In this document: positions 1 to 6,926 of the stretch, in pieces
Layout: every line of letters starts with the position of its first letter
Position numbering within the stretch: the first letter of the stretch is position 1
Assembly: GCA_937912045.1 (NCBI GenBank)
Contig: CALDPI010000034.1
Span: forward strand, 1-11,440
DNA length: 11,440 bases
Direction: 5' to 3'
DNA from: an uncultured Clostridia bacterium
GTDB taxonomy: Bacteria > Bacillota > Clostridia > Oscillospirales > Acutalibacteraceae
Notes under the pieces: model-generated
Database searches by the model: none
What the model saw: only the letters and a program-made list of their open reading frames with translations
What the model was told of the DNA's origin: nothing
Program-made: the position numbers and the translations under genes

Positions 1-18
1 TCTCCTTTTGGTTCTTTA

Positions 19-762
19 TCAAGCTCTCGGATGTGCTTTTTGATAGATATCCTTGAGCTGCTTTTTGACCACGTGGGTATAAATCTGCGTGGTGGAAATA
101 TCCGCATGCCCCAGCATTGACTGTACCGAGCGCAAGTCCGCCCCATTCATCAACAGATCCGTCGCAAAGGAATGACGCAACGTATGCGGCGACACATGCT
201 TCTTGATTCCGCTCCTTTTCACATAGTGGGAGAAGTTCGTCTCGAAGCTCTCCACCGTCACCGGACACCCGGAATGCTTCACCGGGAACAGGAACCTCGA
301 ATCACAATATCTGTCCTTGTACTGAAGCCAGCGGCGCAACTCCTTGGCTGTCTTTGCGGAGAAAAACACCGTCCTGTCCCGTCTGCCCTTGGTCTTGTTC
401 GCGGGCAGATGCAGACTCTTCTCGGCCACATTCAACTGCTCCACCGTCGCGCTGAGCGTCTCGCCAAGTCTTGTCCCGGCGTCGAGCATGATCATCATCA
501 CGATCAGGTCGCGGTACTCCGGGAAGTACGACCTGTCCATGGCGCGCAGCAGGGCTTTGACTTCCTCGGCGCTGTGGCCGTAGAAACCGGCGAATTCCAC
601 GCCGTCATAGCCCATTTCCTTCAGTCTCTCTATTTGCCAAAGCAGTTCTTCCTCCTCAAGCTCACAGTTCCATGCCCAGAAGGGCGCCGCGCGATACTCT
701 GAGGTGGGATTTTGGAACAATGCCATATCCAATTTATCCGTTTTGCTCTGTTTGTACAGCAT
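19..762 (-). CDS. Mosaic tyrosine recombinase with unrelated N-terminus
   Basis: The 247-residue product has a tyrosine-recombinase catalytic domain from about residue 73 to the end. Visible catalytic residues are R98 (in GTRLGE), K123 or K125, H193-x-x-R196 (HTLRHSFAT), H219 and Y228 (QIYTHV). A recombinase of this kind cuts and rejoins DNA at specific sites. The usual N-terminal core-binding domain is absent. Residues 13-50 instead resemble the start of a large Clostridia/Bacteroidota glycosyl hydrolase family (NPTSEYRAAPFWAWN), and residues 46-72 resemble a sugar-phosphate isomerase/epimerase (GYDGVEFAGFYGHSAEEV). The last 55 or so residues look like XerC/XerD, ending KAHPRA, while residues 73-190 look like a phage or ICE integrase. 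The frame is open throughout and the first ATG has a good ribosome site (GGGAGGT, 768-774). The catalytic domain is certain; the mosaic origin is my reading. Activity is doubtful without the core-binding domain. Confidence 0.8.
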   Translation of the reverse strand: MLYKQSKTDKLDMALFQNPTSEYRAAPFWAWNCELEEEELLWQIERLKEMGYDGVEFAGFYGHSAEEVKALLRAMDRSYFPEYRDLIVMMIMLDAGTRLGETLSATVEQLNVAEKSLHLPANKTKGRRDRTVFFSAKTAKELRRWLQYKDRYCDSRFLFPVKHSGCPVTVESFETNFSHYVKRSGIKKHVSPHTLRHSFATDLLMNGADLRSVQSMLGHADISTTQIYTHVVKKQLKDIYQKAHPRA

Positions 763-783
763 AAAATACCTCCCATATAAAGC

Positions 784-813
784 TTGCTTTCATTGTAAAC
801 CATATGATATAAT
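784..813 (+). promoter_or_regulatory. Probable sigma-A promoter for the first AraC gene
   Basis: TTGCTT (784-789) and TATAAT (808-813) are separated by 18 bases, which is a good housekeeping promoter shape. Transcription would start about 36 bases before the ATG at 857. It lies in the 94-base gap between two divergent genes, so an AraC operator is also likely here, but I see no clear direct repeat. Confidence 0.5.
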
Positions 814-856
814 AAAAATATGGGTAAAATATAGTTTTTTTAGGGGCATTTTTATT

Positions 857-1723
857 ATGAATTACGCAGATTATCTTAACGAAAACAAATTTTATATATT
901 CATATGTCCACGTACAGAACAGCGCTCGCACACCCACAACTATCTGGAGCTGGCATACGTCTTAAAGGGCAGCGCCATTCACAGCTGGAACAATAAGGAC
1001 ACGCTGATTCGTGAGGGGGATTATTTTATCATTGATTACGACTCGCTGCATAGCTACAAGGCGCTCACCGACGGCTTTGAATTGATTAACTGCCTTTTTA
1101 TGCCCGAGTTTGTTGACCCGGCGCTCAAAAACTGCCGTTCACTTCAAACCGTGACCAGCAGCTATCAAATCCGCTTTAAAAATGCTTTTTTCACGGCCAA
1201 TCCCTCTGCCAACGCCTTTTGTGATGACGACGGAAAAATTAAGGCACTGCTGCTTAACATGCTAAAGGAATTCAGCGAGCAGGCGCCGGGGTATCAGCAA
1301 ATAATCCACTCCAAAATTATTGAAATTTTGGTTATGACTATGCGAAAAATTTATCTTGACCACCGCTCTGAGCAGGACGGCGGCGATATGGACAGCATCA
1401 TAAAATATATTAATGCTAACTATATGAATGATATTACCCTGAAGGGCATATGCCGCACCTTTAATTATTCCTTTTCTTATATGAGTATGAAGTTCAAAAA
1501 AACGCTCGGCATAACGTATATAGAATATTTGCAGAAAACACGTGTTGAACAAAGCATGCGACTTTTAGCAAGCACCGACACGTCGGTCGATGAGATCGCG
1601 AGAATGGTTGGTTACCAGGATATCAAGGCTTTTTACACCGTATTTAAACGGTTTGCCAACACAACCCCGGCAAAATTTCGCAAAAATTATTATACTAAAG
1701 CTACAAAATGGCAAAAGGCTTGA
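857..1723 (+). CDS. AraC-family regulator with cupin sensor domain
   Basis: This 288-residue transcription factor has the usual two parts. An N-terminal cupin-type ligand domain spans about residues 15-90 (RSHTHNYLEL, then GDYFIIDYDSLHSY), and a C-terminal pair of AraC helix-turn-helix motifs spans about 180-278 (ITLKGICRTF, then TSVDEIARMVGYQD and the family end motif TPAKFRK). Such proteins usually sense a sugar and control an adjacent glycoside hydrolase or sugar-metabolism gene. That fits the hydrolase- and isomerase-like segments in the divergent mosaic gene. The ATG at 857 is chosen because AGGGG (842-846) precedes it and the cupin fold begins just after. An earlier in-frame ATG at 704 would run through the promoter and into the neighbouring gene. 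The stop codon lies inside the following hairpin. Confidence 0.9.
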   Translation: MNYADYLNENKFYIFICPRTEQRSHTHNYLELAYVLKGSAIHSWNNKDTLIREGDYFIIDYDSLHSYKALTDGFELINCLFMPEFVDPALKNCRSLQTVTSSYQIRFKNAFFTANPSANAFCDDDGKIKALLLNMLKEFSEQAPGYQQIIHSKIIEILVMTMRKIYLDHRSEQDGGDMDSIIKYINANYMNDITLKGICRTFNYSFSYMSMKFKKTLGITYIEYLQKTRVEQSMRLLASTDTSVDEIARMVGYQDIKAFYTVFKRFANTTPAKFRKNYYTKATKWQKA

Positions 1724-1742
1724 CCCCTCGGTCAAGCCTTTT
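1713..1742. terminator. Hairpin T1, bidirectional terminator
   Basis: The arm AAAAGGCTTGACC (1713-1725), the loop CCTC and a perfect complementary arm (1730-1742) form a 13-bp stem flanked by A and T runs, so it can work in both directions. The stop codon of the AraC gene (1721-1723) is inside the left arm. The arms are identical to those at 4084-4113 and differ by one compensated base pair from those at 6897-6926. Confidence 0.85.
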
Positions 1743-1745
1743 GTG

Positions 1746-1769
1746 TTAGATTAATGTCGTGTTCCAATA
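1746..1769 (-). pseudogene. Possible 7-codon vestige of a spoVAC 3' end
   Basis: On the minus strand this reads Y-W-N-T-T-L-I-stop. The stop is 4 bases from hairpin T1. The complete tail at 4112-4240 ends Y-W-I-T-T-L-L-K-stop at the same place relative to its own hairpin. The match is very short and would mean little alone; the identical position beside the same hairpin is what makes it worth listing. The remaining bases to 1837 show no coding match and no clear signal. Confidence 0.35.
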
Positions 1770-1837
1770 AAAAATAGCGTTTCGAGCCATTCGTTTGTAA
1801 AAACATTTACATTAAATGAGTAGTGCATATACACTCA

Positions 1838-2734
1838 TTACGTGTTGGCATTGTTTTCACTACATTCTAATTTATCAATCAAGGTTTTCATAAAAGGCGA
1901 AAACCACCGGCGTTTGCACCCAATAATCTGGCTGTAATATACGCAAGGGTCGACATCTACATCCACCTTCGTAAGTGTTCCGTCAGCCAGTTGCTTTTGC
2001 ACCGAATATTCCGGCAGAAACGCAAGCGCCATATTGTTTTGCAGCAATTTGATAATCGCGATGGTGCTGTCCACCTCTATAGAAGTATGTAATATTGATT
2101 CGTATTGTTCGGCTAATTCTTGCAATCTTCTGTAGCATATGCCGGAATGCTCAGTTACTATGAAATCGTAATGAAATAGTTCTTTCATAGATACCTTCTT
2201 TCGCTTTGCAACAATATGCTCAGGGTTGCAGACAAAAATTAACTGCTCCTTATGTTTATAATAACAGCACAGGTCGGGGTCTGTGTTGAGACCTGCCGAG
2301 ATATAAACGATATCAAGTTGGTTTTGTTTGAGTTGTTGCAGCAGCTCAGATGCCTGCCCCATTTTCAGTTCAATATCAATATTGCTGTATACTGATTTAA
2401 ATTCCGGCAAGAGGGGGAGCACCTTTGAGAAGAGCAATGACTCCAATATGCCGACCCGAAACAATGCGTGAATATCTTGAATGTTCTTATCTAAATTTTC
2501 AGCCTCAAAAACTGAGCGCATTATATCGTACGCACATGACAAAAACTCATTTCCTAATGGGGTGAGATATATTCTTTTGCCTATTCGGTCAAAGAGTGGA
2601 TACCCCAATTCCCGTTCTAATTGCTGAATTTGCATAGTTACCGCCGATTGCACGTATCCCAAATCAACGGCGCATTTAGTTATGCTGCCAAGCTCGGCAA
2701 CCCGTATAAATGTTCGTATATTGCGAAAATCCAT
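1838..2734 (-). CDS. LysR-family transcriptional regulator
   Basis: The product is 298 residues, the normal LysR length. It has an N-terminal winged helix-turn-helix (about residues 3-60: FIRVAELGSITKCAVDLGY, then SAVTMQIQQLERELGYPLF and KRIYLTPLG). A substrate-binding-like effector domain follows from about residue 85 (FRVGILESLLFSKVLPLLPEF). LysR proteins typically control a divergent neighbour and their own gene, so the target is probably the opine-dehydrogenase-like gene at 2846. The start is set at 2734 rather than an upstream ATG at 2770, because AAAGGAGT (2740-2747) sits at the correct distance and the family's sequence begins immediately (MDFRNIRTF). No strong terminator is seen after the stop. 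Confidence 0.92.
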   Translation of the reverse strand: MDFRNIRTFIRVAELGSITKCAVDLGYVQSAVTMQIQQLERELGYPLFDRIGKRIYLTPLGNEFLSCAYDIMRSVFEAENLDKNIQDIHALFRVGILESLLFSKVLPLLPEFKSVYSNIDIELKMGQASELLQQLKQNQLDIVYISAGLNTDPDLCCYYKHKEQLIFVCNPEHIVAKRKKVSMKELFHYDFIVTEHSGICYRRLQELAEQYESILHTSIEVDSTIAIIKLLQNNMALAFLPEYSVQKQLADGTLTKVDVDVDPCVYYSQIIGCKRRWFSPFMKTLIDKLECSENNANT

Positions 2735-2784
2735 ATCCGACTCCTTTATCAATTTTTTTGATATTTTCATTCAAAATGATTTAT

Positions 2785-2813
2785 TTGTGTAATCTATTGT
2801 AATACTTTATACT
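2785..2813 (+). promoter_or_regulatory. Probable promoter of the opine-dehydrogenase-like gene
   Basis: TTGTGT (2785-2790) and TATACT (2808-2813) are separated by 17 bases. The -35 is weak (three of six consensus bases), as expected for a promoter that needs an activator such as the divergent LysR protein. Transcription would start at about 2820. Confidence 0.45.
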
Positions 2814-2814
2814 A

Positions 2815-2834
2815 TTTTTGTAAATATACAAAAA
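2815..2834. repeat. Perfect inverted repeat over the transcript start
   Basis: TTTTTGTA (2815-2822), AATA, then TACAAAAA (2827-2834) makes an 8-base perfect palindrome. It lies between the -10 box and the ribosome site GGAG (2835-2838) of the gene at 2846. It could be an operator for LysR or another repressor, or a weak RNA hairpin limiting ribosome access. The AT-rich composition makes chance possible. Confidence 0.45.
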
Positions 2835-2845
2835 GGAGTTTTTAT

Positions 2846-4078
2846 ATGGAATATTTAGCAAACAAACCTATCGCTGTTTTGGGCGGTGGTGCTGTAGGAA
2901 AAACATGTGCTGCAGATTGCAAGCTTGCCGGCAAAGAAGTACGACTCTGGGACGCTATGCCGTTTGCTGCCACCTCTTTGAAGGATTTGGACAAAACAGG
3001 CATCCTGCTTGATGGTGTTCAACGCAACAAATACTGCTTTGAGCGTTCCGGCAGGGCCTTTTTCGACCTTGTCACCACCGATATTTCTGCCGCCGTAAAG
3101 GGTGCCGGACAAATTATAGTCGCAATGGGTTCATGGGGACACGAACCCACTTTCAGAGCCTTGATTCCTCACCTGGAAGACGGTCAGGTCATTCATATTT
3201 TTACCGACAACTTTGCCTGCTTGCTGCTGAGACGTTTGATGCGTGAAATGGGCTGCACCAAAAAGGTCATCGTAGGCGGTTGGTCCTCGGCCCCATACGG
3301 AACACGCATTGAGAGCATCGGAAAATTCCAGTTCCCTCATGTTGGCGCCAAATACCGAGCTATTACTCTAAGGGGTGCCGCGCTCCCCATGACCGATACA
3401 GATGCTTTTCTGGAAGCATCCAAATATCTGCCCTGTATGGATGCCGTAACCTATGGTGACGGGGCAACAAAGGCTAACACAATACTGGATGTGGATTTCG
3501 CCAACGTCAATCCCGTCATTCACGTTCCTGCTACCGTGCTTGGTGTTTCTACAATGGAAAACTGGGGTGTCATCTTCTGTGGTCATGACAGAACTACCTA
3601 CTCTATGTATTCTCACGGCCTATGCCCCTCCATTTGTGAAGTACAGTATCAGTTCTACAATGAGGAAATCGCCCTGGCAAAAGCCATCGGCGTTGGTTGT
3701 CCCGAGTATAAATACGAAATGTTCTTCTCACGTCGCAGCGTGCTGACACAGGAATATATGGGTCTTGACGAAAACGGCAACGATAACGTGGTGTTCCCCC
3801 TTGACCAGCCCTCGAATGAAGGAAACACCGGTCCTAACACCATCCACCATCGTTATATGACCGAGGACGTTCCCATCGGCTGTAAAATATATCACGATTT
3901 GGGTGTGCAATATGGTGTAGCAACTCCCATCATAGATTCGATGATTACCTTAGCGGGCGCTATGCACAAAAAAAGTTTCTTTGTTGAGAGTAAATACAAC
4001 CTTGCCTATCTCGGCATCGAAGGTATGAGCAAGGATGAACTGCTTCGTTATCTTAACGAGGGTATCTATAACCGATAA
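2846..4078 (+). CDS. NAD/NADP octopine/nopaline dehydrogenase family protein
   Basis: The 410-residue product matches the whole length of this family. These enzymes reductively join an amino acid with a 2-oxo acid, or run the reverse, using NAD(P)H in the cytosol. The N-terminal Rossmann domain opens with G13-G-G-A-V-G18, the dinucleotide fingerprint. H226 in NPVIHVPATVLG matches the conserved histidine region of the C-terminal domain. YMTEDVPIG (about 337-345), with VATPIIDSMITLAG after it, is the family's conserved C-terminal signature. The ribosome site AAGGAG (2833-2838) supports the ATG at 2846. The gene is divergent from a LysR regulator, which suggests induction by its substrate. It ends 5 bases before hairpin T2. 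I cannot tell which amino acid or keto acid is used. Confidence 0.9.
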   Translation: MEYLANKPIAVLGGGAVGKTCAADCKLAGKEVRLWDAMPFAATSLKDLDKTGILLDGVQRNKYCFERSGRAFFDLVTTDISAAVKGAGQIIVAMGSWGHEPTFRALIPHLEDGQVIHIFTDNFACLLLRRLMREMGCTKKVIVGGWSSAPYGTRIESIGKFQFPHVGAKYRAITLRGAALPMTDTDAFLEASKYLPCMDAVTYGDGATKANTILDVDFANVNPVIHVPATVLGVSTMENWGVIFCGHDRTTYSMYSHGLCPSICEVQYQFYNEEIALAKAIGVGCPEYKYEMFFSRRSVLTQEYMGLDENGNDNVVFPLDQPSNEGNTGPNTIHHRYMTEDVPIGCKIYHDLGVQYGVATPIIDSMITLAGAMHKKSFFVESKYNLAYLGIEGMSKDELLRYLNEGIYNR

Positions 4079-4083
4079 TCTTG

Positions 4084-4113
4084 AAAAGGCTTGACCGCTC
4101 GGTCAAGCCTTTT
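4084..4113. terminator. Hairpin T2, bidirectional terminator
   Basis: The arm AAAAGGCTTGACC (4084-4096), loop GCTC (4097-4100) and complementary arm (4101-4113) form a perfect 13-bp stem. It ends the opine-dehydrogenase-like transcript and, on the other strand, directly follows the stop codon of the spoVAC tail at 4112. Both arms are identical to those of T1. Confidence 0.88.
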
Positions 4114-4240
4114 ATTTTAATAAGGTTGTAATCCAATAGATAATCCCATAAATCACGCTTGCGATGGTACCGTAGGCAATTACGGGGCCGGCGATTTTAA
4201 ACATATTTGCGCCAACACCTAAAACGTAACCTTCTTGCTT
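4112..4240 (-). pseudogene. Orphan 3' tail of spoVAC, copy A
   Basis: The minus strand encodes 42 residues and a stop that match the C-terminus of SpoVAC (VLGVGANMFKIAGPVIAYG, then the YW near the end). About 31 of 39 positions agree with the intact protein at 8820-9263. No start codon or ribosome site precedes it, and the frame meets a TGA two codons before the matching part. The homology starts at about the codon equivalent to residue 107 of SpoVAC and begins 18 bases after the stop of the quinone oxidoreductase gene. The stop codon overlaps hairpin T2. The differences from the intact gene are mainly synonymous or conservative, so this piece was recently part of a functional spoVAC, probably from another lineage. 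Confidence 0.85.
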
Positions 4241-4258
4241 GTGTCAAGTTATGACCGA

Positions 4259-5242
4259 TTAATTAATAGTTAAAACCACTTTGCCGACATTTTGTCCTTT
4301 GTAGAGAATATCGTGTGCAGCCTCAGCTTCTTGGATTGGCAATACCTTATAAATTGTAGGCTTTACTTCACCTGTTTCTACCTTTGACCATACATTTTTA
4401 ACAAGGTCTGCTAAAATTTGCGCCTTTGTTTCGGGTGTGCGGGAGCGCAGTGTGGAGCCGATAACACGAACGTTTCTCACATAAATATTTTTAAGGTCAA
4501 TTTCGGTTTTTTGTCCCGCCAAAGCGGCTATCATTATCCAACGAGCGCCGTGACGCAAATAATGAATACATTTACCCATTATCTCGCCGCCTAAGCAGTC
4601 GATAGCAACATCCACAGGGCTACCGTTTTCTAACTCTTCTTTTAATACCTCTGATATATCCTCTTTGGTTGTAACAACAACCCTGTCGGCATTGAGGTGC
4701 TTGATATTATTAGCAATTTCTTCGGTTAAAACGGTAGTTATGACCCTGATGCCAAATGCCTTAGCCATAGGAATAATCACCGATGCCAAGCCGCTTGCCC
4801 CAGCATTCATAAGCAACGTATCGCCCGATTTAATATTACCCTCAATAAATAAATTAAGGTATGCCGTTGCAAAAGCTTCGGGAATAGCCGCAGCTTCCAC
4901 TATTGAGCAGTTTTTGGGAACAGGCATAAGCATATCATACTTAACATTAGCATATTCTGCATATCCGCCACCGCCAAGCAAAGCGCAAACTTTATCCCCT
5001 ATTTTCCAGTTAGATTTTTCCTTTGCACCGTCTGCAATTTCAACGATTGTGCCAGCAATTTCAAGACCCATCCACTCGGGACAGCCCGCAGGAGGAGGAT
5101 AATCGCCCTCTCTTTGCATTAAGTCGGCTCGATTTAACGCTGCTGCCTCGATTTTTACAAGGCAGTCATCATTACCTAAAATTGGGTTAGGGACATCATC
5201 CCATTTTAAAGATTTATCTTCATTTACAAGTATAGCTTTCAT
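4259..5242 (-). CDS. NAD(P)H:quinone oxidoreductase, PIG3-type medium-chain reductase
   Basis: The 327-residue protein belongs to the zinc-free medium-chain dehydrogenase/reductase superfamily, PIG3-like branch, which reduces quinones or other conjugated carbonyls with NADPH. Key segments are NRADLMQREGDYPPP (about 37-51) and MGLEIAGTIVEI (58-69), both typical of PIG3 proteins, and the nucleotide-binding NAGASGLASV (146-155). The cysteines that bind structural zinc in alcohol dehydrogenases are missing. The start at 5242 is preferred over 5257 because GAAAGGAT (5248-5255) lies just upstream. It is the second gene of an operon, starting 11 bases after the stop of the dehydroquinase-like gene, whose stop overlaps this ribosome site. 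A spoVAC tail follows downstream. Confidence 0.9.
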   Translation of the reverse strand: MKAILVNEDKSLKWDDVPNPILGNDDCLVKIEAAALNRADLMQREGDYPPPAGCPEWMGLEIAGTIVEIADGAKEKSNWKIGDKVCALLGGGGYAEYANVKYDMLMPVPKNCSIVEAAAIPEAFATAYLNLFIEGNIKSGDTLLMNAGASGLASVIIPMAKAFGIRVITTVLTEEIANNIKHLNADRVVVTTKEDISEVLKEELENGSPVDVAIDCLGGEIMGKCIHYLRHGARWIMIAALAGQKTEIDLKNIYVRNVRVIGSTLRSRTPETKAQILADLVKNVWSKVETGEVKPTIYKVLPIQEAEAAHDILYKGQNVGKVVLTIN

Positions 5243-5253
5243 TTTGTATCCTT

Positions 5254-6006
5254 TCAAAAATCAATATTATCGCGCAAAATCTTCATAGTGCTTAAAAGCG
5301 GTTGTGCATCTGTGGATAAAGCATCGTGTTCATTAACACAAAGTGCCATACAGCAGCCGAGATTAATGCCAAGTCTTCTATGTAAGGAACATTTTCCTGC
5401 TGAAAGGAATAAAAACGGTGCTCCAAGCTCACATTTTAATAGGTTGGTTATTCTAAGATTTTCTATCTGTTGCTCCATAGTTTCTGCGGCAGTAACTATT
5501 TTTATGATATCCGCTCCCCTGCGTTTTTGTTCAAATGCCACCTCGAGCACCCGTTCCGCAGATGTAAATTTTAAGATATGCGAGGACATAAGCACCTCCG
5601 CACCCATATTATGCAGTTTATCAATAAGGCGCATTTGTTTCTCTATAGCTTTTTTATCGTTGGTCAGTTCTTCCTGATGCTTACAGAACATATCGCCTAT
5701 TACATCGATTAGTGTTGCTCCGCTTTGAGCAAGTACAATAAGCCCTTTCGCAAGTTCTTCATCGGACTTTTCGTCATTATTAGCCATACGATAATTTGTT
5801 GCATAAAACGGTCTGCCTTTTCCTTCGGCAAAAATCCTCTTATATGTATCAGGATTTTGGTGTTCAGGTTTTAATGACTCTACCTGAAGTCCGTATGCAT
5901 CTGCGCCAAGACAATTTGCATTTCTTATTTTGCCAATAGCCGTTTCAGGAGTTTCACATTGAAGCATTACCGTAAACATTGGTTTATCACTTTTCAAAAA
6001 TTTCAT
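5254..6006 (-). CDS. Type I 3-dehydroquinate dehydratase-like protein
   Basis: This 250-residue TIM-barrel protein resembles AroD, which makes 3-dehydroshikimate through a lysine Schiff base. The putative Schiff-base lysine is K169 (GADIIKIV) and the catalytic histidine is H143 (LMSSHILKF), close to the E. coli AroD positions 143 and 170. An arginine-rich loop near 212 (SLHRRLG) matches the C-terminal substrate loop. The usual N-terminal E-x-R motif is not evident: the equivalent strand reads DAYGLQVESL. A different substrate is therefore possible, and I give no gene symbol. The ATG at 6006 has a ribosome site GAGGGGG (6016-6022). It is first in an operon with the quinone oxidoreductase and diverges from an AraC regulator, so it looks like an inducible catabolic enzyme rather than housekeeping shikimate synthesis. 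Confidence 0.75.
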   Translation of the reverse strand: MKFLKSDKPMFTVMLQCETPETAIGKIRNANCLGADAYGLQVESLKPEHQNPDTYKRIFAEGKGRPFYATNYRMANNDEKSDEELAKGLIVLAQSGATLIDVIGDMFCKHQEELTNDKKAIEKQMRLIDKLHNMGAEVLMSSHILKFTSAERVLEVAFEQKRRGADIIKIVTAAETMEQQIENLRITNLLKCELGAPFLFLSAGKCSLHRRLGINLGCCMALCVNEHDALSTDAQPLLSTMKILRDNIDF

Positions 6007-6028
6007 AACACAATTCCCCCTCAACTAC

Positions 6029-6034
6029 ATTATA
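6029..6034 (-). promoter_or_regulatory. -10 box for the dehydroquinase-like operon
   Basis: The minus strand reads TATAAT about 22 bases before the start codon. No good -35 is found 16 to 18 bases upstream, which fits activator dependence on the divergent AraC protein. Confidence 0.45.
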
Positions 6035-6098
6035 CACCATTACGCAATAGCAAAAACATTACAGTTTTAACCTTTTTGATATTTTTTGGGGAAATTGC

Positions 6099-6127
6099 TT
6101 GAAGTTTTTTGATTAAATCGCTATAAT
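6099..6127 (+). promoter_or_regulatory. Sigma-A promoter of the second AraC gene
   Basis: TTGAAG (6099-6104) and a perfect TATAAT (6122-6127) are separated by 17 bases. The expected transcript start leaves a leader of only about 15 bases before the ATG at 6149. Confidence 0.6.
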
Positions 6128-6148
6128 TAGGTTGGTGATGAAACAAAT

Positions 6149-6898
6149 ATGTTTGAAAATGCAGTAATAACTAAAATCTATAAGCCCGTAACGGTATTTT
6201 CTGAAAAATACAGAAAAGACTCCACCAAAAACCGCGAATGTTTCGGTTTGTCCTTTTGCATAAACGGGCAAATCACATATAAACAAAATGAAAACATTCA
6301 TATTTCTAATTCAAGCAATGCAGTTGTTTTACCTAAGAATGCGACATATGAACTATACGGCGACAAAGAAGGCCTATTTCCTGTTATAAATTTTGAATGT
6401 GCTAATCTTGAAATTGAAGAAATAACGGTATTGCCCATTAAGGATTCTACACAATATATCAAGAATTTTAATTTGCTATTGAATTGTTTTCTTCACGATA
6501 ACAAGAAATTAAGGCGATTCCAAGTCCTTTATAATATTTTAGAAAAATTAGATTCCGAGCAATCAAACAACCCTTTATCCTCAACAATATCCTATATACA
6601 ATCACATATTTCCGACTGTAATATTACAAATGAATTTTTAGCGCAGAAAATGGGCATAAGCGAAGTCTATCTTCGTAAACTGTTTGCTTATTATATCGGG
6701 GTAACACCCAAGCAATATATACTTGACCTTCGCATAAAAACAGCAGAGCAGTTGTTAATAAGCACATCTAAGACCGTAACTGAAATTTCGGAGGAATGTG
6801 GTTTCACAAGTGTATATCATTTTTGCAGAATTTTCAAACAAAAAACTTCTTTTACACCAACTGAATATATATCCAAAAACACAACATATAAGATATAA
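6149..6898 (+). CDS. AraC-family transcriptional regulator
   Basis: The 249-residue protein has an N-terminal sensor-like region (about 1-100, with the beta-rich pattern of AraC ligand domains but no motif I recognise). A C-terminal AraC DNA-binding domain spans about 147-243: NITNEFLAQKMGISEVYLRKLF for helix-turn-helix 1, then VTEISEECGFTSVYHFCRIFK and FTPTEY. It probably controls the divergent dehydroquinase-like/quinone-oxidoreductase operon. The ribosome site is weak (GGTGATG around 6134-6140). The gene is strongly AT-rich compared with the opine-dehydrogenase-like and mecA genes. Its TAA stop overlaps hairpin T3. Confidence 0.9.
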   Translation: MFENAVITKIYKPVTVFSEKYRKDSTKNRECFGLSFCINGQITYKQNENIHISNSSNAVVLPKNATYELYGDKEGLFPVINFECANLEIEEITVLPIKDSTQYIKNFNLLLNCFLHDNKKLRRFQVLYNILEKLDSEQSNNPLSSTISYIQSHISDCNITNEFLAQKMGISEVYLRKLFAYYIGVTPKQYILDLRIKTAEQLLISTSKTVTEISEECGFTSVYHFCRIFKQKTSFTPTEYISKNTTYKI

Positions 6899-6926
6899 AA
6901 CGCTTGACCTGGCGGTCAAGCGTTTT
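6897..6926. terminator. Hairpin T3, bidirectional terminator
   Basis: The arm AAAACGCTTGACC (6897-6909), loop TGGC and complementary arm (6914-6926) form a perfect 13-bp stem flanked by A and T runs. Compared with T1 and T2 it has a G-to-C change compensated on the other arm, so the pairing is kept. It overlaps the AraC stop on one strand and the stop of a spoVAC tail on the other. Confidence 0.87.

Noticed and set aside
172..702. Long plus-strand open frame opposite the recombinase
   Set aside because: No ribosome site and no recognisable protein; it mirrors the recombinase codons, whose frame has clear catalytic motifs.
19..762. Calling the locus a classical integron
   Set aside because: No attI, no integron-integrase-specific insert seen in the recombinase, modules contain divergent promoters and several genes, and the hairpin arms lack the bulged features of attC sites.
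1816..1838. ATGAG...CTCAT imperfect palindrome after the LysR gene as terminator
   Set aside because: The stem is short and interrupted and is not followed by a T tract on the minus strand.
4242..4247. TTGACA beside tail A (and 7052-7057 beside tail B) as a promoter -35
   Set aside because: No -10 box at 16-18 bases, and no gene starts downstream on that strand; kept only as a shared border word.
4665..5102. 145-codon plus-strand open frame
   Set aside because: Antisense to the quinone oxidoreductase gene, which has intact family motifs and a ribosome site.
1713..6926. CRISPR or simple repeat array made of the hairpins
   Set aside because: Only three copies, spaced kilobases apart with whole genes between, no regular spacers and no cas genes.
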